NCBI GenBank assembly: GCA_963377175.1
Contig: CAUJNA010000189.1
Location: forward strand, 37,294 to 101,293
Length of the DNA: 64,000 bases
Direction: 5' to 3'
Origin: Effrenium voratum
Lineage: Eukaryota; Sar; Dinophyceae; Suessiales; Symbiodiniaceae
Part shown: positions 1 through 10,265 of the stretch, piece after piece
Numbering within the stretch: the first letter of the stretch is position 1
Layout of the letters: the number at the start of each line of letters is the position of its first letter
Position numbers and translations under genes: made by a program
Notes under the pieces: generated by a model
What the model was told of the DNA's origin: nothing
Database searches by the model: none
The model's input: only the letters and a program-made list of their open reading frames with translations

Positions 1-180
1 ACGAGCATTTTTAGGGGGTGCCTAATACTGGACAACACCCCCAGCATTGCCAGCATCATCCCTGATGATGCGGATGATGTTATGCATGCTGGCGATGCGG
101 GTGATGCTGGGGATGTTGTCCCCTAAGTCGGGCCAATTTTGCCGAAAACGTGCAACCTGAAAATCTTAAAATCTAAAGCG
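1..180 (+). repeat. GC-rich composite repeat, tail part with palindromic hairpin
   Basis: Tail end of a repeat family that recurs at 1311-1560, 1795-2215, 9205-9540, 9880-10265 and 11708-12110. Bases 30-121 form a long imperfect inverted repeat: GGACAACACCCCCAGCAT on the left pairs with ATGCTGGGGATGTTGTCC on the right, with smaller GATGATG/CATCATC palindromes inside. After the hairpin the text runs into the AT-rich satellite, as in the other copies. Confidence 0.8.
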
Positions 181-223
181 GATGGAAAATGGATGGAAAA
201 TGGCCTGGATTGAAATCTCCCTT

Positions 224-372
224 ATACCTGAAGGTAAGCCCTAACGGGCTTTGGCCTGCGGCCCGATCACGTCCGGTGGCCGGATTTACACGCTGACGCG
301 ACACAGCCGGCCACCGGGCACCTTGCCCTGCCCGTTCTGTCACTTCCCTTTCCTGTCATTCCGATTAGTAGA
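224..372 (-). repeat. Head of GC-rich composite repeat, inverted copy
   Basis: Reverse complement of the head segment that in other copies reads GGTGCCCGGTGGCCGGCTG, then GCGTCAGCGTGTAAATCCGG, then CACCGGACGTGATCGGGCCG. It directly joins an AT-rich satellite that is also inverted relative to the copies at 2215-2760 and 10265-13110, so this is a head-to-head arrangement with the rest of the family. Confidence 0.8.
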
Positions 373-1310
373 TGTTAAGATTTTAAGATTCTATAAACTT
401 TGAGATTCTAAGGGTCTCAGATTTGAAGACTTTCGGAATTTAAGGTTTCAATGGTTTAAGCATTAAGGTTTTAAGATTCAAAGATTTAAGGTTTTTGCCC
501 AGCCAGTTTGCATCCATTATCAGATTTCGAAGGCTTTAAGATTTTATTTTTGGAGATTGTCAGATTTGGCGACGTTCGGAATTTAAGATTTTAAGATCTT
601 AAGATGTCAAGACTTCAAAATTTCAAGATTAAGAGTTTAAGGAATTTAGAATATAGCCCGGATTGAAAGAATTTTATTATATTTTACTTGTTTATGAATT
701 TAAGATTTTCAGATTGCAATAGTTCGAGATTTAAAGAATTTAAGTTTTTGAAGCTTTTAAGATTCTGAGATTTTAAGAGCTTGAGAATTTCGGAATTTCA
801 TATTTTAAGATTTTAACATCTGAAGATTCAACGACATGAGGGTTTTAAGAAGTCAAGATTCGAAGACTTGAGGATGTTTATATTTTCAGGTTGTAAGATT
901 CTATCTTCTAAGGTTGTAATTTTAAGATCTTAAGGTTTCAAGATTTCAAAAATTCAAGATTAAGAGTTTAAGGAAGTTAAAATATAGCCCGGATTGAAGG
1001 AAGGTAATATTTTAATAATTTAAGATTTTCAGATTTCAATTGTTCGAGGTTTAAAGAATTTAAGTTGTTAAAGCTTTTTAAGATTCTGAGACTTTAAGAT
1101 TGTAAGACTTTAGGAATTTCATATTTTAAGAGTTTAAGATCTCAAGATTCTAAGACATAAGGTTTTTAAGGTTTCAAGATTCGAAGACTTTAGGAAGTTT
1201 TTATATTTTCAGATTTTAAGATTCTAAGTTCTAAGGTTTTAAGATCTTGCGATTCTAAGATTGATTGTTCGATTTTAATTTAAGATTTTAAGAATCTAAG
1301 ACTTTAGGAT
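373..1310 (-). repeat. AT-rich degenerate satellite (AAGATTTTAAG-type), inverted
   Basis: About 940 bp of imperfect short tandem motifs built around AAGATTTTAAGATTC. Its sequence is the reverse complement of the blocks at 2215-2760 and 10265-13110; for example the stretch next to the head (AGTAGATGTTAAGATTTTAA) mirrors the end of the block near 13090. No open reading frame or known gene is seen. Confidence 0.85.
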
Positions 1311-1560
1311 TTTGCGCAGAACATGCGCAGAACATGCGCATACGTTTTATGCTGGGCCCTCCCTTATAAGGGGCGAAGGATTTGCGGATTGGTTTAGGCG
1401 ATTTCCGAGGATTTTTCTAGCATCTCCCCGCAGCATCCAAAAACGAGCGTTTTTGGAGGGGTGCCTAATACTGGACAACACCCCCAGCATTGCCAGCATC
1501 ATCCCGGATCATTCCGATGATGCTATGCATGCTGGCGATGCGAAACAAGGGGCTGAAGGG
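1311..1560 (+). repeat. GC-rich composite repeat copy
   Basis: Carries the family's hallmarks: GCGCAGAACATGCGCA, CTTATAAGGGGCGAAGGAT, the CTCCCCGCAGC stretch, and the CTGGACAACACCCCCAGCAT left arm of the hairpin. The right arm is missing because the copy passes into a purine-rich block at about 1545. Confidence 0.75.
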
Positions 1561-1794
1561 GAAATGCAAGGAAACAGGAGTGACTGGAAGTGAACGAAAT
1601 GCAAGTCAAAGGAATTGCACGAAAATGAAGAGGGGTCTTCAAGGAAATGAAGGGAGCTGAAACGGCAGTGAAGTGGAAGGAAGTGAAGGGACATGCCAGG
1701 AAACTGTCAGGGAAGACATGCAAAGGAAGTAAAGTTCGAATCATCCCGAGAACTAGCAGAACTTAGAGGGAAAGGAGATGAAAGAACGGGAAGG
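1545..1794. repeat. Purine-rich GAAGTGAAG/GAAATGAAG block
   Basis: Strongly purine-biased strand with repeated GGAAATGAAGGGAGCTGAAA and GAAGTGAAGGGACATGCCAG motifs. Near-identical blocks occur at 8930-9200, 9545-9870, 13890-14070 and 14480-14960. The serine/phenylalanine/leucine-rich open frames on the minus strand here are by-products of this composition, not genes. Confidence 0.75.
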
Positions 1795-2215
1795 CTGTGT
1801 CGTGTCAGCGTGTAAATCCGGCCACCGGGGGCCCTGACCCCGTGGTCCGTGACATCGCCGAAGGCCTAGGCCCGCAGGGCCTACCTTCAGGTATAAGGCT
1901 GTCCGCCCCATGCCGCCGACCCACCGCCGACCATGTGCCGAACTTTTGCGCTGCGCCAAGCTGGGCCCACCCTTATAAGGGGCGAAGGATTTGCGGATTT
2001 GTTCAGGCGATTTTTGGCGGCTTTTTGAGCATCCCCCCGCGGAGTCAAAAAAACGAGTGTTTTTTTGGGGGTGCCCATAGTGGACAACATCCCCGGCATC
2101 ACCTGCATCATCCGCATCCTTGGCGGACATTGATGCGGATGATGCCGGTGATGCGGGGGATGCTGGGGATGTTGTCCCCGAAGTCGGGCCAACTTTGCCG
2201 AAAACGTGCAACCTG
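1795..2215 (+). repeat. GC-rich composite repeat, full copy with near-perfect hairpin
   Basis: Full-length copy from GTGTAAATCCGGCCACCGG to the AACGTGCAACCTGAAAATC tail. It contains a very stable hairpin at 2096-2154: inner perfect arms GCATCATCCGCATC (2105-2118) and GATGCGGATGATGC (2132-2145) with a 13-nt loop. These are flanked by GCATCACC/GGTGATGC, then by the outer GGACAACATCCCC/GGGGATGTTGTCC arms (2082-2177). Confidence 0.8.
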
Positions 2216-2760
2216 AAAATCTTAAAATCTTAAAGTGGATGGAAAATGGCTGGAAAATGGCCTGGATTGAAATCTCAAAACCCTAAAGTCTTAGATTCTT
2301 AAAATCTTAAATGAAAATCTAACAATCAATCTTAGAATCTCAAGATCTTAAAATCTTAGAACTTAGAATCTTAAAATCTGAAAATATAAAAACTTCCTAA
2401 AGTCTTCGAATCAACTTAAAACCCTTATGTCTTAGAGTCTTGCGATCTTAAACTCTGAAAATATGAAATTCCTACAGTCTTAAACTCTTACTCTTGAAAT
2501 TTGGAAATCTTGAAACCTCAAGATCTTAAACTTACAACCTTAGAAGATCGAATCTTACAATCTGAAAATATAAACATCCTAAAGTCTTCGAATCTTGACT
2601 TCTTAAAACCCGAATATCTTTGAATCTTCAGATGTTAAAATCTAAAAATATGATACCTTAATTCTTAAACGATTGAAACCTTGAATTCCGACAGTCTTCA
2701 AATCTGAGACCCTTAGAATCTCAAAGTTTTTAGAATCTGAAAATCTTAACATCTACTAAT
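2216..2760 (+). repeat. AT-rich degenerate satellite
   Basis: Plus-orientation copy of the AT-rich block (AATCTTAAAATCTTAGA-type motifs). It follows the composite repeat tail exactly as at 10265 and 12110. No coding potential is seen. Confidence 0.85.
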
Positions 2761-2761
2761 C

Positions 2762-3060
2762 GGACCCCGTGGTCTGTGACATCGCCGAAGGCCTAGGCCC
2801 GCAGGGCCTACCTTCAGGTATAAGGCCGTCCGCCCCATGCCGCCGACCCACCGCCGACCACGTGCCGAACTTTTGCGCTGAAACCTCGCTGCCAGGGGGG
2901 AAAACGTGTTTGGGCGCATTTTGGGCGAAAAGGGGACGATTTTGGATCGACCTGTTGCCATGTCAAAAATGTTCCACTTTTTGGGGGGTACCCGGCGGGC
3001 CAACATGGCCCCAAGACAGCCCTAACTCGGACCAATTTGCTAAAAACGTGAAAATCCCAG
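2762..3060 (+). repeat. Divergent GC-rich composite repeat copy
   Basis: The first half matches the family (GACATCGCCGAAGGCCTAGG, CCATGCCGCCGACCCACCGC). The second half (2880-3060) differs from the other copies and lacks the hairpin, so this is a variant or recombined copy. Confidence 0.65.
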
Positions 3061-3330
3061 TGTTTTAGAGAGTTTTTGGTAGGCAGCAGCGTGCAAAATG
3101 TGGAAACCTGCTTAAGTATCAGGCCTTACTGCTGCCCAGCCAAACTCGGTTTTGGACAAGGTTTTCGCTGAAAACACGACAAAACACTGTGTTTTACGCA
3201 GTTTTGCTTCGATTCCAGGCTGCGCTGCTGCGGAAAAAAGCGGGAAATATCTGGAAACCTGCTTAAGTATCAGGCCTCACCCCTGCCCAGGCAAACTCGG
3301 ATTTGGGCATGGTGTTCGCTTTGAAATTAT
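3061..3330. repeat. Imperfect direct duplication, about 155 bp
   Basis: The motif GGAAACCTGCTTAAGTATCA recurs at about 3101 and 3256. It is preceded by GTTTTNNGNAGTTTT and followed by CTGCCCAG-CAAACTCGG in both copies. Confidence 0.6.
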
Positions 3331-3700
3331 GGTGAAGGCGCTTGTCATGGACCGATGCTGACACTGACACAGGCCCTCAGCAAACAGGACAGCAATGCAG
3401 ACACAAACACATGCACGGACACAGGCACAGGCACAGACACAAGGCACAGATACAGGCAGGCACAGACCCGCTTGCAGCAAGCATTCTGAATTCCTGGCGA
3501 AGGCGCTTTTCGTGGATTGATGCTGACATAGACACAGGCCCCTAGCAAACAGGACAGCAATGCAGACATAAAGCAGACACAGACACATGCACGGACACAG
3601 GCACAGACACAAACCTTTCCTGAGGCACAGGCCCCCAGCAAAAAGGACAGCAATGCAGACACGAAGCAGACACAAACACATGCCGCGGCCCTTTTTTCTA
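3331..3700. repeat. CA-rich minisatellite, about 160-bp higher-order unit
   Basis: Two units start GAAGGCGCTT(G/T)TC(A/G)TGGA at about 3335 and 3495, each followed by ACAGGCCC and CAGCAAACAGGACAGCAATG and then runs of ACACAGGCACAG. Valine/cysteine-rich frames on the minus strand are repeat artefacts. Confidence 0.7.
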
Positions 3701-3889
3701 AGAGCACACTCACAAATACCCGCAATTGTTCAAGCCACGCTCTGGCTTTGTAGCAATTACTCAAATTCATAGCTGGCGCAGCTTCCTCGAACTCTGTCAT
3801 TTGCTGAGGGCGGGGTGCGTTGGCCCTTAAGGTCAGCCGCGTTTGCGGCACATGCACTCAGGCGTCTCACTTTCTCTGGCTTACGATTT

Positions 3890-4300
3890 GGCACATGCCA
3901 GACACATCCATACTTGTTGCTTGCTGCTGAAATGCTGGCCGGCTGAGCGACGCTCTGTCTCGAAGCCAGACGAAGTATTGGTTTGGCACACGCGTGCCGC
4001 ACACATCCACACTCGTTGCTTGCTGCTGAAACGCTGGCCGGCTGAGCTACGCTCTGTCTCGAAGCCAAACGAAGTACTGGTTCTGCGCAGGCGTGTCGCA
4101 CACATCCACACTCGTTGCTTGCTGCTGGAATGCTGGCCGGCTGAGCTACGCTCTGTCTCGAAGCCAAACGAAGTATTGGTTCTGCACAGGCGTGCCGCAC
4201 CACACTCGTTGCTTGCTGCTGGAATGCTGGCCGGCTGAGCTACGCTCTGTCTCCAAGCCAGACGAAGTACTGGTTTGGCACAGGCGTGCCGCACACAGCT
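3890..4300. repeat. 99-bp tandem repeat, four copies
   Basis: The anchor GTTGCTTGCTGCTG starts at about 3916, 4015, 4114 and 4208, giving spacings of 99, 99 and 94 bp. Each unit contains GCTGGCCGGCTGAGC and CGCTCTGTCTCGAAGCCA. Because 99 bp is 33 codons, long open frames persist on both strands until the 94-bp unit. The segment GTCAGCCGCG(T/C)TTGCGGC with CGTCTCACTTT occurs on both sides (about 3833 and 4322), bracketing the array. It lies just downstream of the helicase pseudogene's zinc-ribbon tail. Confidence 0.8.
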
Positions 4301-4322
4301 ACACGCGCGTTTGCTCTTTGGG

Positions 4323-4625
4323 TCAGCCGCGCTTGCGGCGCTTGCTCTCGGGCGTCTCACTTTGTTTTTGCATGCACTTTCTGCGTGCCCAACTGGGAAG
4401 TGCTTTAGCGTGGCATTCGCTCGTCCGTGGGCGGGCTTTTCCACACCCTCCCTGGCACGGCGGGAAGGCACAACTGCTGCACCAAGTGTCACGGCGAGCT
4501 TTCCGGGGCAAGGCTTGGCCACACTTCCTGCATAGATTCCGTGCACACGCATTGCACGTCCAGTTGGGGCACCTTTTGGCATGGAGCTCGCTCTTCTGTG
4601 GGCGGGCCTGCCCACATGTGGCACG
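4323..4625 (-). pseudogene. Zinc-ribbon C-terminal tail of PIF1-like helicase (out of frame)
   Basis: This continues the cysteine-rich tail of the helicase in a different frame. The upstream frame ends its conserved repeat at WCDGCAFPPC (about 4623). Here the same pattern resumes with CGQARP, WTCNACARNLCRKCGQAL, WCSSCAFPPCQGGCGKARP and a basic end (SKRRKRG) before a stop at 4323. Repeating CxxC, WC..CAFPPC and GCG..RP patterns suggest tandem zinc ribbons. The clean hand-over between frames at a repeat boundary points to a single indel near 4620. Confidence 0.65.
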
Positions 4626-6888
4626 GCGGGAAGGCACAGCCGTCGCACCAAGTCTCACGGCCGGCATTAGGGGGCAGGTCTCCGCCGCACTCGCTGCACT
4701 TCTTTGCTGCGCACTTACTGCACACCCAGTTGGGGCGGTTTTTGGCATGGTATGCACGTTTGCGAGGCCGTGTGTTGCCGCACCCGGCTTGGCACGGGGG
4801 GAACGCACAGCTGTCACACCAGGAGCCAGGCGTGGCCAACTTGTGCAAAGCTTTGCCGCACCGAGGGCACTTCTTCATCTGCGCTTGCTCCGGCGGCTTG
4901 GAAGCTCGCACGTGGCATTGTCTGCAGATGCCTTCATTCGTTTTCTCCACAAAGGCAAAGAAGTTAGTGCGACATTTCCACTGGCCACACTGCGTGCACT
5001 TGCTGGCCTTTGTGGCTCTTGCTGGCGCGGCTGCCACGCATTTCTTGCAGCGAGCGCGGCGCAGTTCCTTCGTGCGTTTCCTCCGTAAGATTTCCTCCAC
5101 ACTGAAATCTGCCAGCGTGCGTTTCGTGCCTTTCTTGGCGGCGTCGCATTTGGCGCATGCGAGTGGCTTTTGCTGGCACGATTTGCAAAATCCAGGCTCC
5201 GCCAGCAAAGTTTTCTGGCACCAAGCGCACGGTGCGCTCTCGCCATCTGCTGGCTGAGGCTGGCTTGCGGAGCGTGAGCTGCGACAAGCTCGGCACACTC
5301 TGCGCATGCCCTGCGCCACGACACTGAAGCGGCTGGCCTCCTGGTCGTCAAGGAAGGCATGTAGAGGCTTTAGCTTTTCCTGCCCTGGCTGCAGAAAGCT
5401 GCAGAGGCGGCAAGTCAGCTGCACTTCCGGATGCCGCTTGCGCTGCTTTGCTTCCTGCTCGAAGCGGGCTTTGGCTTCTTCCAAGGTGAGCGTCTGCCGG
5501 TGTACTTCGAGCAGCGTCCGTGGGCCTATCAGGTCGCCCTGGCTCAAGAGGTTGGGCGAGAAAGGCCGGCTCACGCACAGGTCCTCCCCGTGCCTCACCC
5601 GGGACAAGCACATGTAAGCGCTCAGCTGGGCATCAAGGGAAGGGGTGCTGTCCCAGAAGCCAAGATCCAAGGTGCATGCAGACAGCGTGGCGCCCATGAA
5701 GGAATGTGCTGTGCCGGCATAGTCGCATGCAACGGGGAAGCCTCTGCGCAGCACGGACGCTTTGCTGTCCGCTGCCAGCTGCCATTGTTGCTGCACAGGC
5801 CGGATGCATGCAACGCCTGCTGGCAGGCCCGGCTGCTGCGTCCAAGTAGCTCCTTCCACTTGGATGAACAAACACCTTGGCATGCCCTGGAGCACGAAGT
5901 CCGCGGCCGTGGAAGCGCGCACGGCTTCGGCGTCTGCATCCTGCAAGCACCAGTTCAACAGCTTCCCGCGGCTGTTCTTGAAGAGACGCAAAGGCTTGAG
6001 CTCCGCAAGGGTCTGCGTAATGCGCACGGGCATGTTTGGCAGCAGCGGCAGCAGTCCCATGACACCGCCCGTGGCTTGGTCGTGCCGTTGCAGCCAGTTC
6101 TCCTTTCGCGCCTCCAAGTTCCCGGCTTCCTCTTCTGGATCCACTTGGAACAAAGGCATGTCCTGGGCCACAACCCAGAGAAGCATATGCTTTTGCTTGG
6201 CTGGAACGTAGCGGGCGCGCAAAAGAGCGGCCACATACTTGGCTGCGTTGTAGCCGTGCACGAACGGGCCTTCCAGAAACTTGGCCTGGCGAGGGTCCGG
6301 TGCGCTAGGGGAAGACTCTGCGACAACGCAGCGTCGCGCGCGCTCGGTGGCACAGACCGCGCACTCCTCGTTGGCACGCTCGGCCCAGCTCCGAGCCGTG
6401 CCGGCCGCGATGGCATGTTGCCACTCCTCCGCCAAGTTGTTGCAGCGTTCCTGCCCGTGTGCGCACAAGTTCGTGGCAGGGCACCAAGACCCGGCGTGCA
6501 GCGTGGCGTAGCCGTGGAGGTAGGCCCATGCTTCTTGTGTCATGGCGCCATACCGAGCTTGCTGCAGCACGTGGCTCAGCCACGGGTCCACACAGCGGTG
6601 CTCTTGCGTGAGCTCGAAGAGGTGCTGCATGTTGCCCTGATCGTGCGTCCACAGCATCCTGTGCAGGTTGGCCACCTGGATGCTTTGTGCCTTGGCAAAA
6701 GGACTGTGGAACAAGGACGTGGCGCGCACCGCTGGGAACTGCCAGAAGTCGCCGGCGATTAGCAGGTTAGCGCCCCCGAAGGGACGGTCCTGCTGCGAAC
6801 TGCGGCACCTCCAGCTGTACTTCTTGCGGGTGGTGTCTGTCAGCCGCTTCTGAAGCACTGCGAGGACCTCCAGGGGCACGGGCTGCAC
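4489..6888 (-). pseudogene. PIF1-like helicase, C-terminal core and zinc-finger array
   Basis: Second half of a superfamily-1 PIF1-like DNA helicase, 799 codons open. GDFWQFPAV (residues 46-54) is motif III; LTQEHRC follows at about 93-99. TAHSFMGATL (393-402) corresponds to the PIF1 TxHxxQGxT region, but the usual Gln-Gly is Met-Gly. YMCLSRV (425-431) is motif VI with its Arg. From residue 492 on there are many CxxC pairs, including an Stc1-like knuckle (CTQCGQWKC to GICRQC, 631-658) and CAFPPC zinc ribbons. The family unwinds DNA 5'-3' with ATP. The P-loop is in the neighbouring frame upstream, so the gene is broken near 6887 and again near 4620. Confidence 0.75.
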
Positions 6889-8580
6889 TCGTCAAGTACC
6901 AGCCAACGGAGACGCTGGTACTTGACGTAAGTGTCAGGGCCTGGAGTGTCGCGCGCCGCCTTTCGAGACTTTGGGCGAAGATCGGCGAAGGCATGCACTG
7001 TGTTGCCGTCGATCAACGCCGCCCGTGTGTTTTGTGGCGCAACAAATATGAATTCGTGCTCATGCCGCCACTGGCAGACCGTCTCGAAAAAGTGCCCGAG
7101 CCATTTCAAAGTTTGGCTCTTTCCCGCTCCTGGCACACCGTGCAGCAGGGCACGGGACGGCTCAGACCGGAAAGGCTTGGCGGTGGCTTCTTCGGCCGCT
7201 TCCGATAAGCGCCGGCGCACGACGTGCTGCAGGAAGGCCAGCTGCTCCGCACTCGGGCCCGGCGTGCTGCGCTGCAGCTCCTGCAGCCACGCGCTGGCCG
7301 CCTGAGGCGTCAGCCTTGCGCACACGCAAGCCACGCCGGGCTGCGGCAACGCATCTGCAGGCGGTGGAGGCTGAGCGGTAGCGGCGGCGGCAGGCCTGCC
7401 GGGATCTGGTACGCCTGCACACCGGGCAAGGTCCTTAGAAGCGTCTTGCGCGGGACCGGTGCGCCATTGCTCGATAATGTTGTGCACGGCTGGCGCGGTG
7501 CGTGCAGAGTACTGGAAGCTGCCGCCTGCCAGATGTGCTGGCAAGGGATCTCGCCAGCGATAGTGTTCGCCGAATTTCCACGATTTTGCGGGCATGGCTG
7601 CTTCGGGCTGAGCGACGCTCTGCGCATGGCCCGGCACCCACTCGCTGAGGCCGCGCTCGGCGCCTTCTTCACTGGTGGTGGGGGGCTGCAGCCGCTTGAG
7701 CTCCCACCATTTCATGAATTCCCATGGAGACAAGTGACACACGCGAGGATCAGTTCCCCGCCACCCGTACAGTTCGGAGTGCTTAAAGTGCGCACCGCCG
7801 TGGTCCTGCCGCCGGATCTTCTTCCGCTGCTGCGTAGCTGTGTCCAGCTGCGTCAGCCACTCTGTGCCAACGAACGGAACCACTGGGAAGCTGCGGATGC
7901 ATTCTGCCAACTCGAGTCCCAAAAGCCCGCGAGCATAAACTCCTCCGTCAGCGGCCGGACAGAGCATCGGAATTCCAAGTCCCCGAGCACGCGGTGCACT
8001 ACTTGCCTGTAACGCTGCAGCTCCTCGCCATGGCACGGCTTTGTGTCCAGGAAGCTCAGCTGCTTCGCCGCCTGCTGCAGCTCTTTGCGGCCCAAAGGCT
8101 GCGGCTTCTGCAGGCACCCTGTGAAGTACTTGGTGGACCGGCGAGCTGCTTGCGCCATGGTGCGCTGCAGCCGCCGCAAGGTGGAGGCGTCGAGGCAGTT
8201 GCGGGCACAGTCCGGGTCGTGGGTGGTAGCTGTGAGAGGCACTCGAAAGTTCAGGCCGCTGTGGCTGTTCCCCATGAGCATCAAGGCAAAGGCGCGGCAA
8301 GTGCCAGAAAGCCACGGGTCTTGGCGGCGGCCAAGCACGGTGCCCAAGGCGTTGCGGCGGCCGCGCGTGCTGAGCCCGAACTTGCGGGCGTTGCCTCGGC
8401 AGATGACCCTGCAGCGAGGGTTCGGCACTTTCGGAAAGCCGTGCTTGCACTTGTTCGGCGCGTTACTGCGACAGGCCGGCAGGGGCAGTCGGGCCTTTGT
8501 TGCTGAGTTCCACGGATGCACATGATGCTGCTGATGCGTCAACTTACGCTGCTGATGCACATGATGAGCCTCCTCCCCCA
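6888..8580 (-). pseudogene. PIF1-like helicase, N-terminal region and Walker motifs
   Basis: First half of the helicase, in two frames. The upstream frame (about 8580-7925) has HHVHP, CRSNAPNKCKHGFPK and GRRNALGTVLGRRQDPWLSG, a cysteine/basic block that I associate with dinoflagellate PIF1-like proteins. It shifts frame at GGGCTTTTGGG near 7925 into a frame carrying Walker A (GVPGAGKS, 7139-7116) and Walker B (WLVLDE, 6905-6888). Immediately after Walker B the frame shifts again into the next entry. The N-terminus is not defined. A Helitron Rep domain was looked for and not found, so whether it is a mobile-element helicase or a host paralogue is open. Confidence 0.7.
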
Positions 8581-8929
8581 AAAAAACACACCCTTTCATA
8601 GCCTTGTCAAAAGGACCATGCTCACTTGCCCGAGCAAAGCACCTGCAAATAAGTTGGAGGTGCTCACCTTTGCAAACTAAAGAGAACCTCGGCAAAACCA
8701 AAAGGTTCAAAGGTCGGCTTTGAGCGCGCACCAGCAGCCGATTGCCAGGCACTGGATTGTGCTGGCAACACCGCATTGCGCAACGCCCAATTGGTCCGCA
8801 TATGCGGTTAGAACATAGTGCAAAATCCTTAAAGCTGAGCGAATGAGCAATACCAGCGAAACAGAGCAAGACATCCCCACGCATACGTACAGCTCGCACC
8901 CGCTCGCCCAACTCATCTCAAACTCTGTC

Positions 8930-9204
8930 GGGAAACGAAGAGAAATTGAAGAGGAATGAAGGGATGTGCAGGAAAGTGACGTGAAATGGGAAGCGAGGTT
9001 GAAGTCGCGGGAACTACAATGAACTAAGGGAAAGGAATGCGAATGAAGGGGCGTTCAAGGAAATGAAGGGAGCTGAAGCGGAAATGAAGCGAAAGGAAGT
9101 GAAGGGAAATGCCAGGAAGGGAAGACATGCAAAGGAAGCAAAGTTCACATCCCGGAAGCTAACGGGAATTCAAGGAAAAGAAAATACAAGAATGGGAAGG
9201 GCAA
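8930..9204. repeat. Purine-rich block
   Basis: Same GAAATGAAGGGAGCTGAA / GAAGTGAAGGGAAATGCCAG family as 1545-1794. It leads into another GC-rich composite copy. Confidence 0.75.
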
Positions 9205-9544
9205 GGTGCCCGGTGGCCGGCTGCGTCAGCGTGTAAATCCGGCCACCGGACGTGATCGGGCCGCAGGCCAAAGCCCGCAGGGCTTACCTTCAGGTATAAG
9301 GCCGCGCGCCCCATGCCGCCGACCATGCGCAGAACATGCGCATACGTTTTGCGCTGGGCCCACCCTTAAGGAGCGAAGGATTCGCGGATTGGTTTAGGCG
9401 ATTTTTGTAGCATCTCCCCGCAGCGCCAAAAAACGAGTATTTTTGGGGGGTGCCTAAAACTGGACAACACCCCCAGCATTGCAAGCATCATCCTGGATGA
9501 TGCGGATGATGTTGTGCATGTTGGCGATGCGAAACAATGGGCTA
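9205..9544 (+). repeat. GC-rich composite repeat copy
   Basis: Starts with the GGTGCCCGGTGGCCGGCTG head and keeps the GTGATCGGGCCGCAGGCC, CATGCGCAGAACATGCGCAT and ACAACACCCCCAGCATTG elements. The hairpin's right arm is truncated where the next purine block begins. Confidence 0.8.
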
Positions 9545-9879
9545 AAGGGGAAATGCAAGGAAACAGGAGTGACTGGAAGTGAACGAAATGAAAGTCAAAG
9601 GAATTGCACGAAAATGAAGAGGGCAATGGAGAGAAACCGAGATGCAGGAAAATGCAAGGGCAGAACGTGAAGGGCACCGGACAGCGGGAACGAAAAGGGA
9701 AAGGAATGCGAATAAAGGAGTCTTCAAGGAAATGAAGGGAGCTGAAACGGCAGTGAAGTGGAAGGAAGTGAAGGGACATGCCAGGAAACTGTCAGGGAAG
9801 ACATGCAAAGAAAGTGAAGTTCAAATTGCCCCGGGAAGTAACAGGACTTAGAGGGAAAGGAAATGAAAGAACGGGAAGG
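9545..9879. repeat. Purine-rich block
   Basis: Same family as 1545-1794 and nearly colinear with it, with an extra GAACGTGAAGGGCACCGGAC segment. The Phe/Ser/Leu-rich frames on the minus strand are compositional. Confidence 0.75.
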
Positions 9880-10265
9880 GGTGCCCGGTGGCCGGCTGTG
9901 TCGCGTCAGCGTGTAAATCCGGCCACCGGACGTGATCGGGCCGCAGGCCTAAGCCCGCAGGGCTTACCGCCCCATGCCGCCGCCGACCATGAGCAGAACA
10001 TGAGCAGAACTTTTGCGCTGGGCCCGCCCTTATAAGGGGCGAAGGATTCGCGGATTTGTTTAGACGATTTTTGTAGCATCTCCCCGCAGCGCCCAAAAAC
10101 GAGTCCAAAAACGAGCAAGAGGGTGCCTAATACTGGACAACACCCCCAGCATTGCCAGCATCATCCTGGATAATGCGGATGATGTTTTGCATGCTGGCGA
10201 TGCGGGTGATGCTGGGGATGTTGTCCCCTAAGTCGGGCCAATTTTGCGGAAAACGTGCAACCTGA
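9880..10265 (+). repeat. GC-rich composite repeat copy with hairpin
   Basis: Full copy. The hairpin arms GGACAACACCCCCAGCAT and ATGCTGGGGATGTTGTCC lie at about 10137-10230, then the AACGTGCAACCTGAAAATC tail leads into the AT-rich satellite. Confidence 0.8.

Noticed and set aside
4093..5088. 331- and 443-codon plus-strand frames across 4.1-6.8 kb
   Set aside because: Shadows of the minus-strand helicase, whose motifs are clear.
8515..8580. Possible Helitron Rep (HUH) motif in the His-rich HHVHQQ/HHVHP text
   Set aside because: No HUH with hydrophobic flanks and no Rep Tyr; Helitron ends (5' TC, 3' CTRR with hairpin) were not identified.
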